Assembly: GCF_012489685.1 (NCBI RefSeq) | Contig: NC_080042.1 | Coordinates: forward strand, 41,406,066 to 41,470,065 | Source: Lotus japonicus | Taxonomy: Eukaryota > Streptophyta > Magnoliopsida > Fabales > Fabaceae | Direction of reading: 5' to 3' | Length of the DNA stretch: 64,000 nt | Part shown: positions 10,843 through 21,800 of the stretch, in pieces | How positions within the stretch are numbered: the stretch's first letter is position 1 | How the letters are laid out: every line of letters starts with the position of its first letter | Notes under the pieces: model-generated | Seen by the model: only the letters and a program-made list of their open reading frames with translations | Databases searched by the model: none | Told to the model about the DNA's origin: nothing | Translations under genes and position numbers: made by a program

Positions 10843-11508
10843 TCACCAATCCTCCTCCTCCTCATCGCTGCTCGGCGAGTAACTCTCCCCACTGCTCTCG
10901 GAGTCAGAGTCGGAATCCACCATAATCATCTCGGTGTCCAAATCCATGACCTCCCTCCTAACTGTCCTGCGCACCGCCCTAGTCGAGCCGGTCTCCACAT
11001 CCACCTCTCCTGTAAGAACATCCTCCTCCACCACCCTCATCAAGGGGTCCACACGGTAGCCGTGCGGTGAAGAGAAAGATAAGAGACGTGAGGCAGATGG
11101 GACAACAGACTCCCTCCTCGGCTGCACAAGCCTAGAGGACGACGCCACGTCGGTAGGGGCAATGGCAGTAGCAGGAGGTGGCGCAACAGGTGCAGCAACA
11201 GCAGGCTCGATCTCCGCCGGGTCCTCCTCAACAGAAGGTGAAGTCGGGGGTGGTGCAGGTGGTCCATGACCAGTGCCTGGTCCACAGTGAACTGAGGGCG
11301 GCAAGTCAAAACTCAGCTCCATACGCCGTAGCACTCCTCTCGTCAGGCGTCCTCGCTCATCCGTCCGGTCCTCCATGACCCTTCCCCTGTACGTCGCTCG
11401 GTGACCAGCCACATCGATCACCCAAGCGGTGGGGGCATCCCTATCCACCAACTCATATCTGATCCCCCCCGAGGGAGAGACCATCGAGAACCAGTCGGCC
11501 ATCGACAT
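10843..11508 (-). CDS. LTR-borne ORF, open copy in LTR-2 (221 aa, longest)
   Basis: The start at 11508 follows CCAG, the shared acceptor; an ATG at 11541 would add 11 residues (FVFGRSACCQ) that align with the T-rich intron end of other copies. Domain features in order: MADWF, SPSGGIRYEL, TAWVID, GHRATYRGRVMEDR, RGVLRRM, DLPPSVHCGPG (residues ~1-85), a Pro-rich linker, VEEDPAEIE, a Ser/Arg middle, then RREVMDLDT and MIMVDSDSDSESS near the end. The tail resembles a SUMO-interaction motif followed by CK2-type acidic serines. It is a completely open 222-codon frame. The family is unrecognised and no enzyme motif is seen; an adaptor or nuclear protein would fit but is speculation. Confidence 0.65.
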   Translation of the reverse strand: MSMADWFSMVSPSGGIRYELVDRDAPTAWVIDVAGHRATYRGRVMEDRTDERGRLTRGVLRRMELSFDLPPSVHCGPGTGHGPPAPPPTSPSVEEDPAEIEPAVAAPVAPPPATAIAPTDVASSSRLVQPRRESVVPSASRLLSFSSPHGYRVDPLMRVVEEDVLTGEVDVETGSTRAVRRTVRREVMDLDTEMIMVDSDSDSESSGESYSPSSDEEEEDW

Positions 11509-11746
11509 CTGGCAGCAGGCCGACCGCCCAAACACAAACATGCAACCAAAGCCAAGGCGCTAGGGTCAACTCACGGAAATAAGTAGATATACACTCAACA
11601 TGTGATATGGGGTATAGATATATGTTGATATATACATATATAAACAATCCTAGCATGTTGTGGCTCTAACAATGCTTCAATAAACAAACAGCACACAATT
11701 CAAGTCAGAATGATTGTATGCGTGAAATGCACAATATGATCCGGAT

Positions 11747-11912
11747 TTGTGACGCGTTCCCGTTCGCCACAAGTGAAGCATTCTCGTTCTTCACTATGGA
11801 TGAACCATTCCCATTATTCATCCTGGATGAACCATTCCCGTTATTCATCCTTGGTGAACCATTCCCGTTATTCACCATGAAATGCACAGGTGAACCATTC
11901 CCGTTATTCACC
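11747..11912. repeat. hairpin minisatellite 1 of LTR-2 (six units)
   Basis: Six units of about 27 bp share a loop close to CCATTCCCGTTA. The stems differ but pair: TTGTG/CACAA (11747-11772), AGTGAA/TTCACT (11772-11795), GGATGAA/TTCATCC (11798-11823 and 11825-11850) and GGTGAA/TTCACC (11853-11876 and 11889-11912). Reading frames across it are by-products of the repeat. Confidence 0.9.
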
Positions 11913-11998
11913 CGATTGATGCAATTATGGTTAGCCAAACACCGAATCGTCCTCACCACACAAGCGTTTAGCTCAAACCCAATCTCAAAACAACCCAA

Positions 11999-12202
11999 GA
12001 GTTAGTGTCCGTCAATACAACACAACTCGGAGTAAGTTTCGGTCAATACAACACAACTCCCTCCACAAAAGTACACAAGGGTCTAGTGTCGGTCAATACA
12101 ACACAGCCCAAACAACAAGAGCGCTAAGTGTCGGTCAATACAACACAGCTCCAACAACAAGAGAACCCAAGGGATTAGTGTCGGTCAATACAACACAACC
12201 CC
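11999..12202. repeat. hairpin minisatellite 2 of LTR-2 (five units)
   Basis: Five units have a constant core GTGTCGGTCAATACAACAC (GTTT or CCG variants in two), in which GTGT and ACAC can pair. The outer flanks vary but several also pair: GAGTT/AACTC, GGAGT/ACTCC, GAGC/GCTC, GGGxTT/AAxCCC. Confidence 0.85.
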
Positions 12203-13648
12203 AACAACAAGAGTACGTAAAGTACTCGGTGACTTTCAATCATCACCTTAGCTCACCTCAGTGGCTTTCCCCAATTCCAAAACCCACAACAAAAGTCGAC
12301 TTTTCCCCGTCTTTCGTAAATATTTTCCCCTTCAGTTTCCCTATGCTTAAACGTTAATAAAAATGATTTCAATTCACATTAGTCAGGTTATGAGTTTATT
12401 TCTCAAAGTCTAAGTTTCCCAAGTCTTTAGTTTTCAAAGCTCTATCACTCTAAGTTTTCAAAGATCAACCACCCAAAATACATTTCCCGGGGAAAGTCTA
12501 AGAATTCCAACATATGGCTAAGTCTCAAACCCCACATTTGGACTTGCCTAGGGTTGTTCATCCAACCCGAAACACCAACTTTAACTAGTTCAGAGGTTCC
12601 CCACTCCGAAATCGCGTCAAAACGCACAAACCAACAATATCACAACATCACAAGTTATGGAAAAGCATCATAACATCAACTCATCATCATAATCAACATC
12701 AGATACAACATAAGTCGAATTTATCGACGCCTATCATGCAATCATAGCTAATATGTAAGTTGCCCTAACCTCGAGCTGATCCAGGCTCGTAATCAAAGTT
12801 TTCTTCAAGCAAATGCTCTGAATATTCCAAAGTTCTGTCAACTGAACCTCGGAGAAAAACAAAGCAGAATCCAAACAAAATCGATTAGTTCGATCGCAAA
12901 ACAACACATAAACGATAGACAAAGCATTAAAGCTTCAGAATACGACTATCGGGTACGAAAAGACAAGTTTTCGAAAACGAAAACTTCCCCCCCTCACACA
13001 TAGCCCACGGCCATAAGAGAAAAAGGGCTTCGGCTCTTTTTCTTCGATCAAATCTGTTTACAAGGTAGTGTTAGGGTAAAACTAAGGCAAAGAAACTGTC
13101 GGAACAATTTTCGGACGATCGGATCAAAATACGACTGTTCAGGGGCATTTTGGTCCAAAATAAAAGCTCAAAACCTCAAAGTTATCAGTTCGGAAAACAA
13201 ATTTGACAGCAATGATCCTAACGACATCCGTGACAACAAATCCTAAAGGCACGAAGTCAGATTACGTCTTTTCGACAATAAAGTTTCGAAATGTGAGACA
13301 AAAAGGGTTTTGAATCAGTTTTTCAGATCCTTGACAACTGGATCGCAATCGGCGATTACTGACAGAGGTTTTAGACTCTTGGGAACGTAGGGAAGATAAC
13401 CCAAGCAAGAAATCAGAGAAAACGGACAGTTTTACAAAAAGCTCAAAACTGTGAGCACAGAAACGACTTCAGAAACGCAGTAGAAACAGTAATCAGAGGT
13501 AAGAATCATGCTAGTTACCTCAGTACCTCGAAGTAGGGACGAACTGCACGAAGATCGGTCAAGTTTTCGCGAAAATCTTTCTCCCCCAAGCTCTCCTCAA
13601 CTCGCGGCCAACAAGGAAGGAAATGAAGAGATATTTTGCTTTTTCGCC

Positions 13649-13656
13649 TATTTATA
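13649..13656 (-). promoter_or_regulatory. TATA box of LTR-2
   Basis: TATAAATA on the minus strand within CGCCTATAAATAGGCG, ~120 nt before the predicted donor. Confidence 0.65.
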
Positions 13657-14571
13657 GGCGGGTGAAATCGCGGGAAAATGAAAATTTCGCGATTCCGATT
13701 TTTGCAGCACGTTCACCGAAGAATTCTAAGAGAGATTCTGGCGTCAGAATTCCAGAACTCAGAACAAATATCTATGATTTGGGAAAAACGATATCTAAAA
13801 TCCCAAAAGCGGAGTAAGTTAATCTGTCCCGAAAATCTACTTTTTGCTGTGATCGTCAGACGACAAAATAGTCCCGAATAGAAATAGTCTTCATCCATCG
13901 CTCGAAACTAGGGTTTCGAAGCAAAGAAATTAGCGTCGGCGGACATCCGAAAAGTAAATACTATCGTGCGTACAGTCCAGAGTTCCGAAATGAAACGCTG
14001 GTCGAAGGAAAAATAAAGAGAATCTGTAAATTTTCCAAGGATTCGAAATCCCACTTAAAACGTTGCTCTAAAAGCGATATAGCCTATACTGGACACGCTC
14101 GCCATAAGGCAGGTGTGCAGACGACTCGCCCTAACTCCGAAAGCAACTACGCAACTGTAACACCCCAATTTATCGAGGGTCACTTTAGTAACCATAAATA
14201 AATTAATCAGAAAATGCAAGTAAATTTTTTTTTGTTTTCTTTTCCTTTTAAAATAAAAGACTCAACCCAAGATTTCGCAACATAAACTAATGTACAATAT
14301 ATATACAGCCCCGCTGTATCCATGAGTAGCAAAAGTTACAAGAGTGAGCCCGGAGGCAATATGTACAAGCCTAGTGATCAGAGTGATAAAGTCATAAGTA
14401 CAAGTTCTCAAAAGTGGGAGAGTCAGCCCAAAATGACCTCCTCCTGACCTCCTACGTCCGACTACTCCCTGTGGTTCCCATCGCATGGAACCACACAAAA
14501 AGTCGGGGACCTACCCTGCCCCAAAATACAGACACGATTGATCAGAGCTACGACTAAAAACACCTACCCAA

Positions 14572-15234
14572 TCACTCAAAGAAGCGGGTCTGCCTACCCT
14601 CCTCTTCCTCCTCGCTGGTGTAATCTCCCTCTGTGTCGGAGTCCTCCACAGTAATCACATCTGTATCCAAGTCCACGACCTCGCGTCTCGCCACCCTGAA
14701 CTGAGCCCTAGCCACGCCAGTCTCCACGTCAAACACCTCAGATCGTACAAGCCTCTCCTCCACGCGTACCAAAGGTTCCACACGGTAGCTACGTGAGGAA
14801 GATGATGCACCGAGCTGAGAAGGAGATGCGACGACTGGATCCCTCTTCGGCTCTACGAGCCTCGAGGTGGAAGGAACGTCCACTGGGTCGACGACGGCCT
14901 GAGGGGTCTGTCCGTGAGGTGCACCAAAGGTAGAAAGATCCTCTACGGGGTCCTCTTCCTCCTCGGAAGATGGAGGTGATGAAGGTGGCGGCACACCAGT
15001 GCCGAGTCCACTGCTCACTTATGGTGGCAGGTTGAAGCTCACCGTCATCCGTCGTAGCACTCCCCTAGTCAAGTGTCCATGCTCATCTGTTCGCTCCTCA
15101 ATGACTCTCCCCGTGTACTGTACTCGGTGACCGGCGGGGTCGATCACCCAAGCAGTGGGGTCGAGCCTATAAAGCATCTCGTATCGGTTCCGCCCCGTGT
15201 GGCGGACCGTCTCGAACCAACCGTTCAGGCTCAT
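14572..15234 (-). pseudogene. LTR-borne ORF in LTR-3, one in-frame stop
   Basis: The ATG at 15234 directly follows CCAG. The conserved domain reads LNGWF, NRYEM, TAWVIDPAGHR, YTGRVIEER, RGVLRRM, FNLPP, then a TAA at 15019-15021. The same frame continues for ~148 codons with a Pro/Ser linker, EEEEDPVED, RREVVDLDTDVITVEDSDTE and an acidic end. The tail after the stop is as well conserved as the domain, which suggests a recent stop or, less likely, readthrough. Function unknown. Confidence 0.6.
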
Positions 15235-16517
15235 CTGGCAGTTTGCCGACCGCCCAAACACAAACATACAAACAAGGCAGGTGCGAGGGTCAACTCACAG
15301 AATAAAGTATATTACAAACAACAGGTACAAGATAAAGGGGATAGATACATAGGTTCAATAAGGCTTATCATAAGCATATAATTATCATGTCATCATGTTA
15401 CAGTTAACAATATTCATCAATATCAAACCATAATATAGTTAGGTGCATGGTATGAAGTGCAATGTTATGCTAAAAAGATGCTCCGGAAAATATGGGCTGG
15501 GCACCATCGAGTCAGTCCTAACACAGGCCTTGTGTTTAACCATTTCCGCTCGGGTGTCGCTCACTATCCCTAGCATAGTCGGATCAGTCCTAACCCACCT
15601 GGTTTAACCATATCCGTTCGCTATGCCGAAGAAACACTATTGGTGTTCTTCTCATGTGAATACCCGATCTTATGACCGTTTACGGCTTCACCGAGGCCCG
15701 ACATCCCATCGCATTTGACCTCAAAATGTGTGCATGGTGCAATATGATTAGCCAACCAAAATATCGTCCTCACCACGCCAAATGTCTAGTTAAGAGTAAT
15801 GTCTCAAAAAAACACTCGAAGGTAGACGTCGATTCATCAACAAAAGCTTTTAAAAGCAAGAGTGCTAACCGCACTCAGTGGCTTCTCCAGTCACTCATGC
15901 TTATCCTTTCGGTAGCAAACAAACTGCTCAATGAGCAAAGAAATGTGCTATTTGCACTCCCTTAGCACTCGGATCGTCGACTTTTCCCTTTTCCAAAACA
16001 TTTGCAACTCCTAAGTCTTTTTCAGAATGTTCTGATTATTACATAAAACGTTCCCCTTTGAGTTAGTTCATTATGGAATTGATTGATAAAGTCAAGGTTT
16101 CATTTATCTTTTTGTTTCAGAATCCTAACTATTCAAAAGTTCCCAATAACCCCCAGTGTCGTCCCAGGGAAAAGTCTCGAAACTCAACACGGCTATAGCT
16201 CAGATCCCTGGTCAAAGCCTGCCCAAAATTCTTCTAAGAAAACCCTGTCACCACATGACATAACCTATTGTTTCCCACACTCCGCATTTGCATAAATATC
16301 ATTAATTTGAGCTAATACAATCCAATAGAACGTACACAAAATTATCAAGGGCCTTACATGAACAATACGATTTAATTTAGCTCAACAGAAATCATGAAGA
16401 CGACCGAAGCCTCAAAAATAAAAATTTGGCGAAAGCCCCAGAACAATCAATATAAGCAATATACAAGTCGAAATTATCGACGCCTAAAGCATTATCTAGC
16501 AAGTAAGTTTTCTTTAC
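15235..16517 (-). other. predicted intron inside LTR-3
   Basis: Donor CACAG|GTAAAG at 16517, ~240 nt after the TATA box. Acceptor CTGCCAG abuts the ATG at 15234. It contains the hairpin repeats at 15520-15651. Confidence 0.4.
15520..15651. repeat. hairpin-rich repeat in LTR-3 intron
   Basis: Two degenerate units with CAGTCCTAAC have hairpins AACACA/TGTGTT (15520-15536) and AACC/GGTT (15592-15604). A third hairpin GAAGAA(a)CAC/GTGTTCTTC lies at 15628-15651. Confidence 0.6.
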
Positions 16518-16757
16518 CTGTGCTTCGTCTAGTTTTGTAACACGAAACTTGCTCTTTCTCCAACTCGATCACTCCCGCTACTTGAATTAAGCACAAGTCC
16601 GCTCCTCACACTCAAGACAAACTCTCTAATTTTTCAACTAAAAACTCATGCACTAATATATATGTGCTTTGATCTACTAACATCAATCTGAACGTAAGGG
16701 AAGGGACATCATTTTAAGATAGCAGAAGCACAGTGAAACCACACTACGAGACTTGGC

Positions 16758-16765
16758 TTTTTATA
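16758..16765 (-). promoter_or_regulatory. TATA box of LTR-3
   Basis: TATAAAAA on the minus strand, upstream of the predicted donor at 16517. Confidence 0.55.
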
Positions 16766-17433
16766 GGCTCCAAGATTAGTAATATATTCACGGTTTAATG
16801 GATCAGAATACATGAGTAAGCTGTGTGTATCATGGCATAGGGTGAAATGTGTCAATTGCTGGTAGGTAGTAGCCTTGTTTGATCATTTTTACCATGAGTA
16901 AAAAGCAGCCACGTGGTCCCCCCTTGGTCTAATTCCTCCACGTAATTTTATTAGGCAGAAATACTAACACTGGTTGCAACGAAGATAATAATTCTGATAT
17001 GAAGTTAAAGCCGTTAGTCTTAATTTTGATAGTGTAGGATTTAACTCATGGAGCTACAGAAAAATATAGGGAAGGTGAATTATTATCCTAAAAATTATTA
17101 GGGACTCTATGATATAATTTAAAATCACTTTGAGTAAGGTTAAGTGATCAAGTGTAGTAGTGTTAAACAATTGTTTTTCATTTAGATACATATAGATATA
17201 TATACGTTAGTGTATATATGTTAATGTCGTGAACGTTTCTTTTTCTTTCTTTCTTTTTACTTTGTTTTCTTTCTTTTTTTTTCTTATTTATTAAAAAAAT
17301 ACTAATAATATTTATGATACTTCATTTATATAAACACACAAGGAACACATCACAGATAAGCTTAATAGCGTTTATCGCCTTTAAACTGATACATAACTAG
17401 TTACTTAAATGCTTAATCTACCTGGGTCTTGCA

Positions 17434-17449
17434 TTACTACCCCCTAAAA
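17434..17449 (-). other. polypurine tract of the LTR-3 element
   Basis: The minus strand reads TTTTAGGGGGTAGTAA just before the LTR start TGCAAG. Confidence 0.7.
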
Positions 17450-17469
17450 AAAAGTTTCGCCCTCGAAAC

Positions 17470-18405
17470 TTATGGGTCCGTGAACAGTTCAGGATACTGT
17501 TCCTTCATCTTTTCCTCCAATTCCCATGTAGTATCGCCCGTGTTCTGATTCCAGATAACTTTCACTAGCATGATCTGCTTGCCTTGTAGTTGCTTCACCC
17601 TTCTGTCCTCTATTATGACCGGTGGTACCTCAAAAGACAAGTTATCTTTTAACTGAATGTCGTCAAGTTCAATGACATGTGACGGATCTAGGATGTATTT
17701 TCTTAGTTGTGAGACATGGAACACATCGTGAATGTTGGAAAGGAATGCTGATAGTGCTATCTGATATGCTACCGGTCCTATTCGTCGAGTAATCTGATAC
17801 GGACCAATGAACTTAGGCGTAAGCTTTCTAGATTTAATGGCCCTGCCGACTCCTGTAGTTGGCGTGACTCGAAGAAACACATGGTCGCCCGCTTCAAACT
17901 CTAGAGTTCGGCGTCTCCGATCAGCGTAGCTCTTCTGCCTACTCTGAGAAGTCCTCATTTTGTCTCTTATTTGTTTGACTTTTTCAGTTGTTTGTAGTAG
18001 AAGATCGGGTCCCACTAGTAAATTTTCCCCATCTTGATACCAACAGTGTTCAACACTTTCTTCCATACAAAGCCTCGTAAGGTGTCATCCCTATACTAGC
18101 ATGAAAGCTGTTGTTATACGTGAATTCAATCAAAGGTAGTAGATCATCCCAACTCCCTTGATTGTCTAAAACACATGCTCGTAGAAGGTCCTCTAGGGAC
18201 TGAATGGTTCTCTCTGTCTGACCATCAGTTTGCGGGTGATACGCAGAACTCAACCTCAGCTTTGTTCCTAAAGCCTCGTGTAGAGCTCCCCAAAAGTGTG
18301 AAGTAAACTTTGGATCCCTGTCGGATACAATGCTCGTCGGTACTCCGTGTAATCGCACTATTTCTGCCACGTAAATCTCTGCGAGCTTCTCGACATTGTA
18401 AGTAG
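17470..18405 (-). pseudogene. gypsy integrase C-terminal half, frameshifted and truncated by the satellite
   Basis: From the satellite edge the frame reads [20 protein letters not shown], then SDRDPKF (second catalytic Asp) and DGQTER (catalytic Glu). The zinc finger and first Asp are missing. A frameshift lies near 18050-18066, after YEALYGRKC; the following frame runs to the chromodomain-like tail (VKVIWN, TTWELE) and ends at 17470. It is close to the integrase at 300-1796 but is a different copy. The break at ~18405 is at the satellite junction. Confidence 0.9.
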
Positions 18406-18833
18406 TCCTTGTTGTACCACAATAAGTTTAAGCTCATGATATTCCTCCATCGAATATGATGCAAGTTCGTAGAGCTCAACTTAATGTCGGTGTTAAGGAT
18501 AAGGGTTATGGGTTTAGAGTTTAGGTTTTAGAGTTAGACAAAAGTATAAAGAGGCAAACAAGCTTTTGAGAGAACATAAATTTAAAATCGTGTTGTTAAT
18601 CTATTGTATGTGATATGAGTTTGTAGAGCTCAACTAAAACTTACAACAAATAGAGAATTGTAACGAAATAAGTAGAGTAGGAACAAAGGAGAAATAGGCC
18701 AAAATATTACTTTTGAGTGCAGAAATTCGTCCCTAATGACCAAAAGTGTCTTGTTGTACGACAAAAAGATTAAGCTCATGATATTCCACGAACGAATGTT
18801 ACGCAAGTTCGCATAGTTCAACTAAATGTCGGT

Positions 18834-18875
18834 GTTTAGGGTTAAGGGTTTAGGGTTTAGGGTTTAGGGTTTAGG
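18834..18875 (+). repeat. example of a telomere-like (TTTAGGG)n tract in an A monomer
   Basis: The tract reads TTTAGGG-TTAAGGG followed by several TTTAGGG. Equivalent tracts occur in each A monomer, for example near 19852, 20870, 21889, 24607, 31490, 32490, 34540 and 37248. The number of clean copies differs, with the longest near 32490-32538. Confidence 0.9.
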
Positions 18876-21800
18876 TTTTAGAGTTGGACAAAAGTATAAA
18901 GAGGCAAACAAGCTTTTGAGAGGACATAAATTTAAAATCGTGTTGTTAATCTATTGTATGTGATATGAGTTCGTAGAGCTCAACTAAAACTTACTACAAA
19001 TGGAGAATTGTAACGAAATAAGTAGAGTAGGAACAAAGGAGAAAGAGGCCAAAATATTGATTTTGAGTGGAGAAACTCGTTCCTAATGACCAAAAGTGTC
19101 TTGTTGTACCACAATAAGTTTAAGCTCATGATATTCCTCCATCGAATGTGATGCAAGTTCGTAGAGCTCAACTAAATGTCGGGGTTTAAGGATAAGGGTT
19201 TAGGTTTATAGTTGGACAAAAGTATAAAGAGGCAAACAAGCTTTTGAGAGGACATAAATTTAAAATCGTGTTGTTAATCTATTGTATGTGATATGAGTTC
19301 GTAGAGCTCAACTAAAACTTACTACAGTTGGAGATTTGTAACGAAATAAGTAGAGTAGGAACAAAGGAGAAAGAGGCCAAAATATTACTTTTGAGTGGAG
19401 AAAATCGTCCCTAATGACTAAAAGTGTCTTGTTGTACCACAATAAGTTTAAGCTCATCATATTCCTCCATCGAATGTGATGCAAGTTCGTAGAGCTCAAC
19501 TTAATGTCGGTGTTAAGTATAAGGGTTATGGGTTTAGGGTTTAGGTTTTAGAGTTAGACAAAAGTATAAAGAGGCAAACAAGCTTTTGAGAGGACATAAA
19601 TTTAAAATCGTGTTGTTAATCTATTGTATGTGATATGAGTTTGTAGAGCTCAACTAAAACTTACAACAAATAGAGAATTGTAACGAAATAAGTAGAGTAG
19701 GAACAAAGGAGAAATAGACCAAAATATTACTTTTGAGTGCAGAAATTCGTCCCTAATGACCAAAAGTGTCTTGTTGTACGACAATAAGATTAAGCTCATG
19801 ATATTCCACGAACGAATGTTATGCAAGTTCGCATAGTTCAACTAAATGTCGGTGTTTAGGGTTAAGGGTTTAGGGTTTAGGGTTTAGGTTTTAGAGTTGG
19901 ACAAAAGTATAAAGAGGCAAACAAGCTTTTGAGAGGACATAAATTTAAAATCGTGTTGTTAATCTATTGTATGTGATATGAGTTCGTAGAGCTCAACTAA
20001 AACTTACTACAAATGGAGAATTGTAACGAAATAAGTAGAGTAGGAACAAAGGAGAAAGAGGCCAAAATATTGATTTTGAGTGGAGAAATTCGTCCCTAAT
20101 GACCAAAAGTGTCTTGTTGTACCACAATAAGTTTAAGCTCATGATATTCCTCCATCGAATGTGATGCAAGTTCGTAGAGCTAAACTAAATGTCGGGGTTT
20201 AAGGATAAGGGTTTAGGTTTTAGAGTTGGACAAAAGTATAAAGAGGCAAACAAGCTTTTGAGAGGACATAAATTTAAAATCGTGTTGTTAATCTATTGTA
20301 TGTGATATGAGTTCGTAGAGCTCAACTAAAACTTACTACAAATGGAGAATTGTAACGAAATAAGTAGAGTAGGAACAAAGGAGAAAGAGGCCAAAATATT
20401 GATTTTGAGTGGAGAATTCGTCCCTAATGACCAAAAGTGTCTTGTTGTACCACAATAAGTTTAAGCTCATGATATTCCTCCATCGAATGTGATGCAAGTT
20501 CGTAGAGCTCAACTTAATGTCGGTGTTAAGGATAAGGGTTATGGGTTTAGGGTTTAGGTTTTAGAGTTAGACAAAAGTATAAAGAGGCAAACAAGCTTTT
20601 GAGAGGACATAAATTTAAAATCGTGTTGTTAATCTATTGTATGTGATATGAGTTTGTAGAGCTCAACTAAAACTTACAACAAATAGAGAATTGTAACGAA
20701 ATAAGTAGAGTAGGAACAATGGAGAAATAGGCCAAAATATTACTTTTGAGTGCAGAAATTCGTCCCTAATGACCAAAAGTGTCTTGTTGTACGACAATAA
20801 GATTAAGCTCATGATATTCCACGAACGAATGTTATGCAAGTTCGCATAGTTCAACTAAATGTCGGTGTTTAGGGTTAAGGGTTTAGGGTTTAGGGTTTAG
20901 GGTTTAGGTTTTAGAGTTGGACAAAAGTATAAAGAGGCAAACAAGCTTTTGAGAGGACATAAATTTAAAATCGTGTTGTTAATCTATTGTATGTGATATG
21001 AGTTCGTAGAGCTCAACTAAAACTTACTACAAATGGAGAATTGTAACGAAATAAGTAGAGTAGGAACAAAGGAGAAAGAGGCCAAAATATTGATTTTGAG
21101 TGGAGAAATTCGTCCCTAATGACCAAAAGTGTCTTGTTGTACCACAATAAGTTTAAGCTCATGATATTCCTCCATCGAATGTGATGCAAGTTCGTAGAGC
21201 TCAACTAAATGTCGGGGTTTAAGGATAAGGGTTTAGGTTTTAGAGTTGGACAAAAGTATAAAGAGGCAAACAAGCTTTTGAGAGGACATAAATTTAAAAT
21301 CGTGTTGTTAATCTATTGTATGTGATATGAGTTCGTAGAGCTCAACTAAAACTTACTACAAATGGAGAATTGTAACGAAATAAGTAGAGTAGGAACAAAG
21401 GAGAAAGAGGCCAAAATATTGATTTTGAGTGGAGAAATTCGTCCCTAATGACCAAAAGTGTCTTGTTGTACCACAATAAGTTTAAGCTCATGATATTCCT
21501 CCATCGAATGTGATGCAAGTTCGTAGAGCTCAACTTAATGTCGGTGTTAAGGATAAGGGTTATGGGTTTAGGGTTTAGGTTTTAGAGTTAGACAAAAGTA
21601 TAAAGAGGCAAACAAGCTTTTGAGAGAACATAAATTTAAAATCGTGTTGTTAATCTATTGTATGTGATATGAGTTTGTAGAGCTCAACTAAAACTTACAA
21701 CAAATAGAGAATTGTAACGAAATAAGTAGAGTAGGAACAAAGGAGAAATAGGCCAAAATATTACTTTTGAGTGCAGAAATTCGTCCCTAATGACCAAAAG

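Larger units (their letters stand above)
11509..13526 (-). other. predicted intron inside LTR-2
   Basis: Donor TTCGAG|GTACTG at 13526, with a second possible GAG|GTAACT a few bases on. Acceptor CTGCCAG|ATG at 11509. GTTGACCC lies ~60 nt upstream of the acceptor. It contains two hairpin minisatellites. Confidence 0.4.
10375..14155 (-). mobile_element. gypsy LTR (LTR-2), truncated at its 5' end by LTR-3
   Basis: The minus-strand 3' end is intact (plus-strand TGTAACACCCCG at 10375). Comparison with LTR-A shows that roughly the first 200 bases of the LTR are missing, cut off at 14155 where LTR-3 starts, so the LTR-3 element inserted into LTR-2. It sits in the 3' interior of the SIRE-like element. 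It carries a full LTR gene unit. Confidence 0.8.
14156..17433 (-). mobile_element. gypsy 3' LTR (LTR-3, 3278 bp)
   Basis: On the minus strand it starts TGCAAGACCC at 17433 and ends GGGGTGTTACA at 14156. It is the 3' LTR of the element whose integrase lies at 17470-18405, and is separated from it by a polypurine tract. It interrupts LTR-2 at 14155. Confidence 0.85.

Noticed and set aside
10843..11541. The upstream ATG (11541; also 15267 and 6907) as start of the LTR ORF
   Set aside because: The segment between it and the AG|ATG aligns with the non-coding intron end of LTR-1 and LTR-C, so the later ATG is preferred, though the longer form cannot be excluded.
11705..12005. Frames with EPFPLF or NNGNGS repeats
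   Set aside because: They are translations of the hairpin minisatellite in both directions, within a predicted intron.
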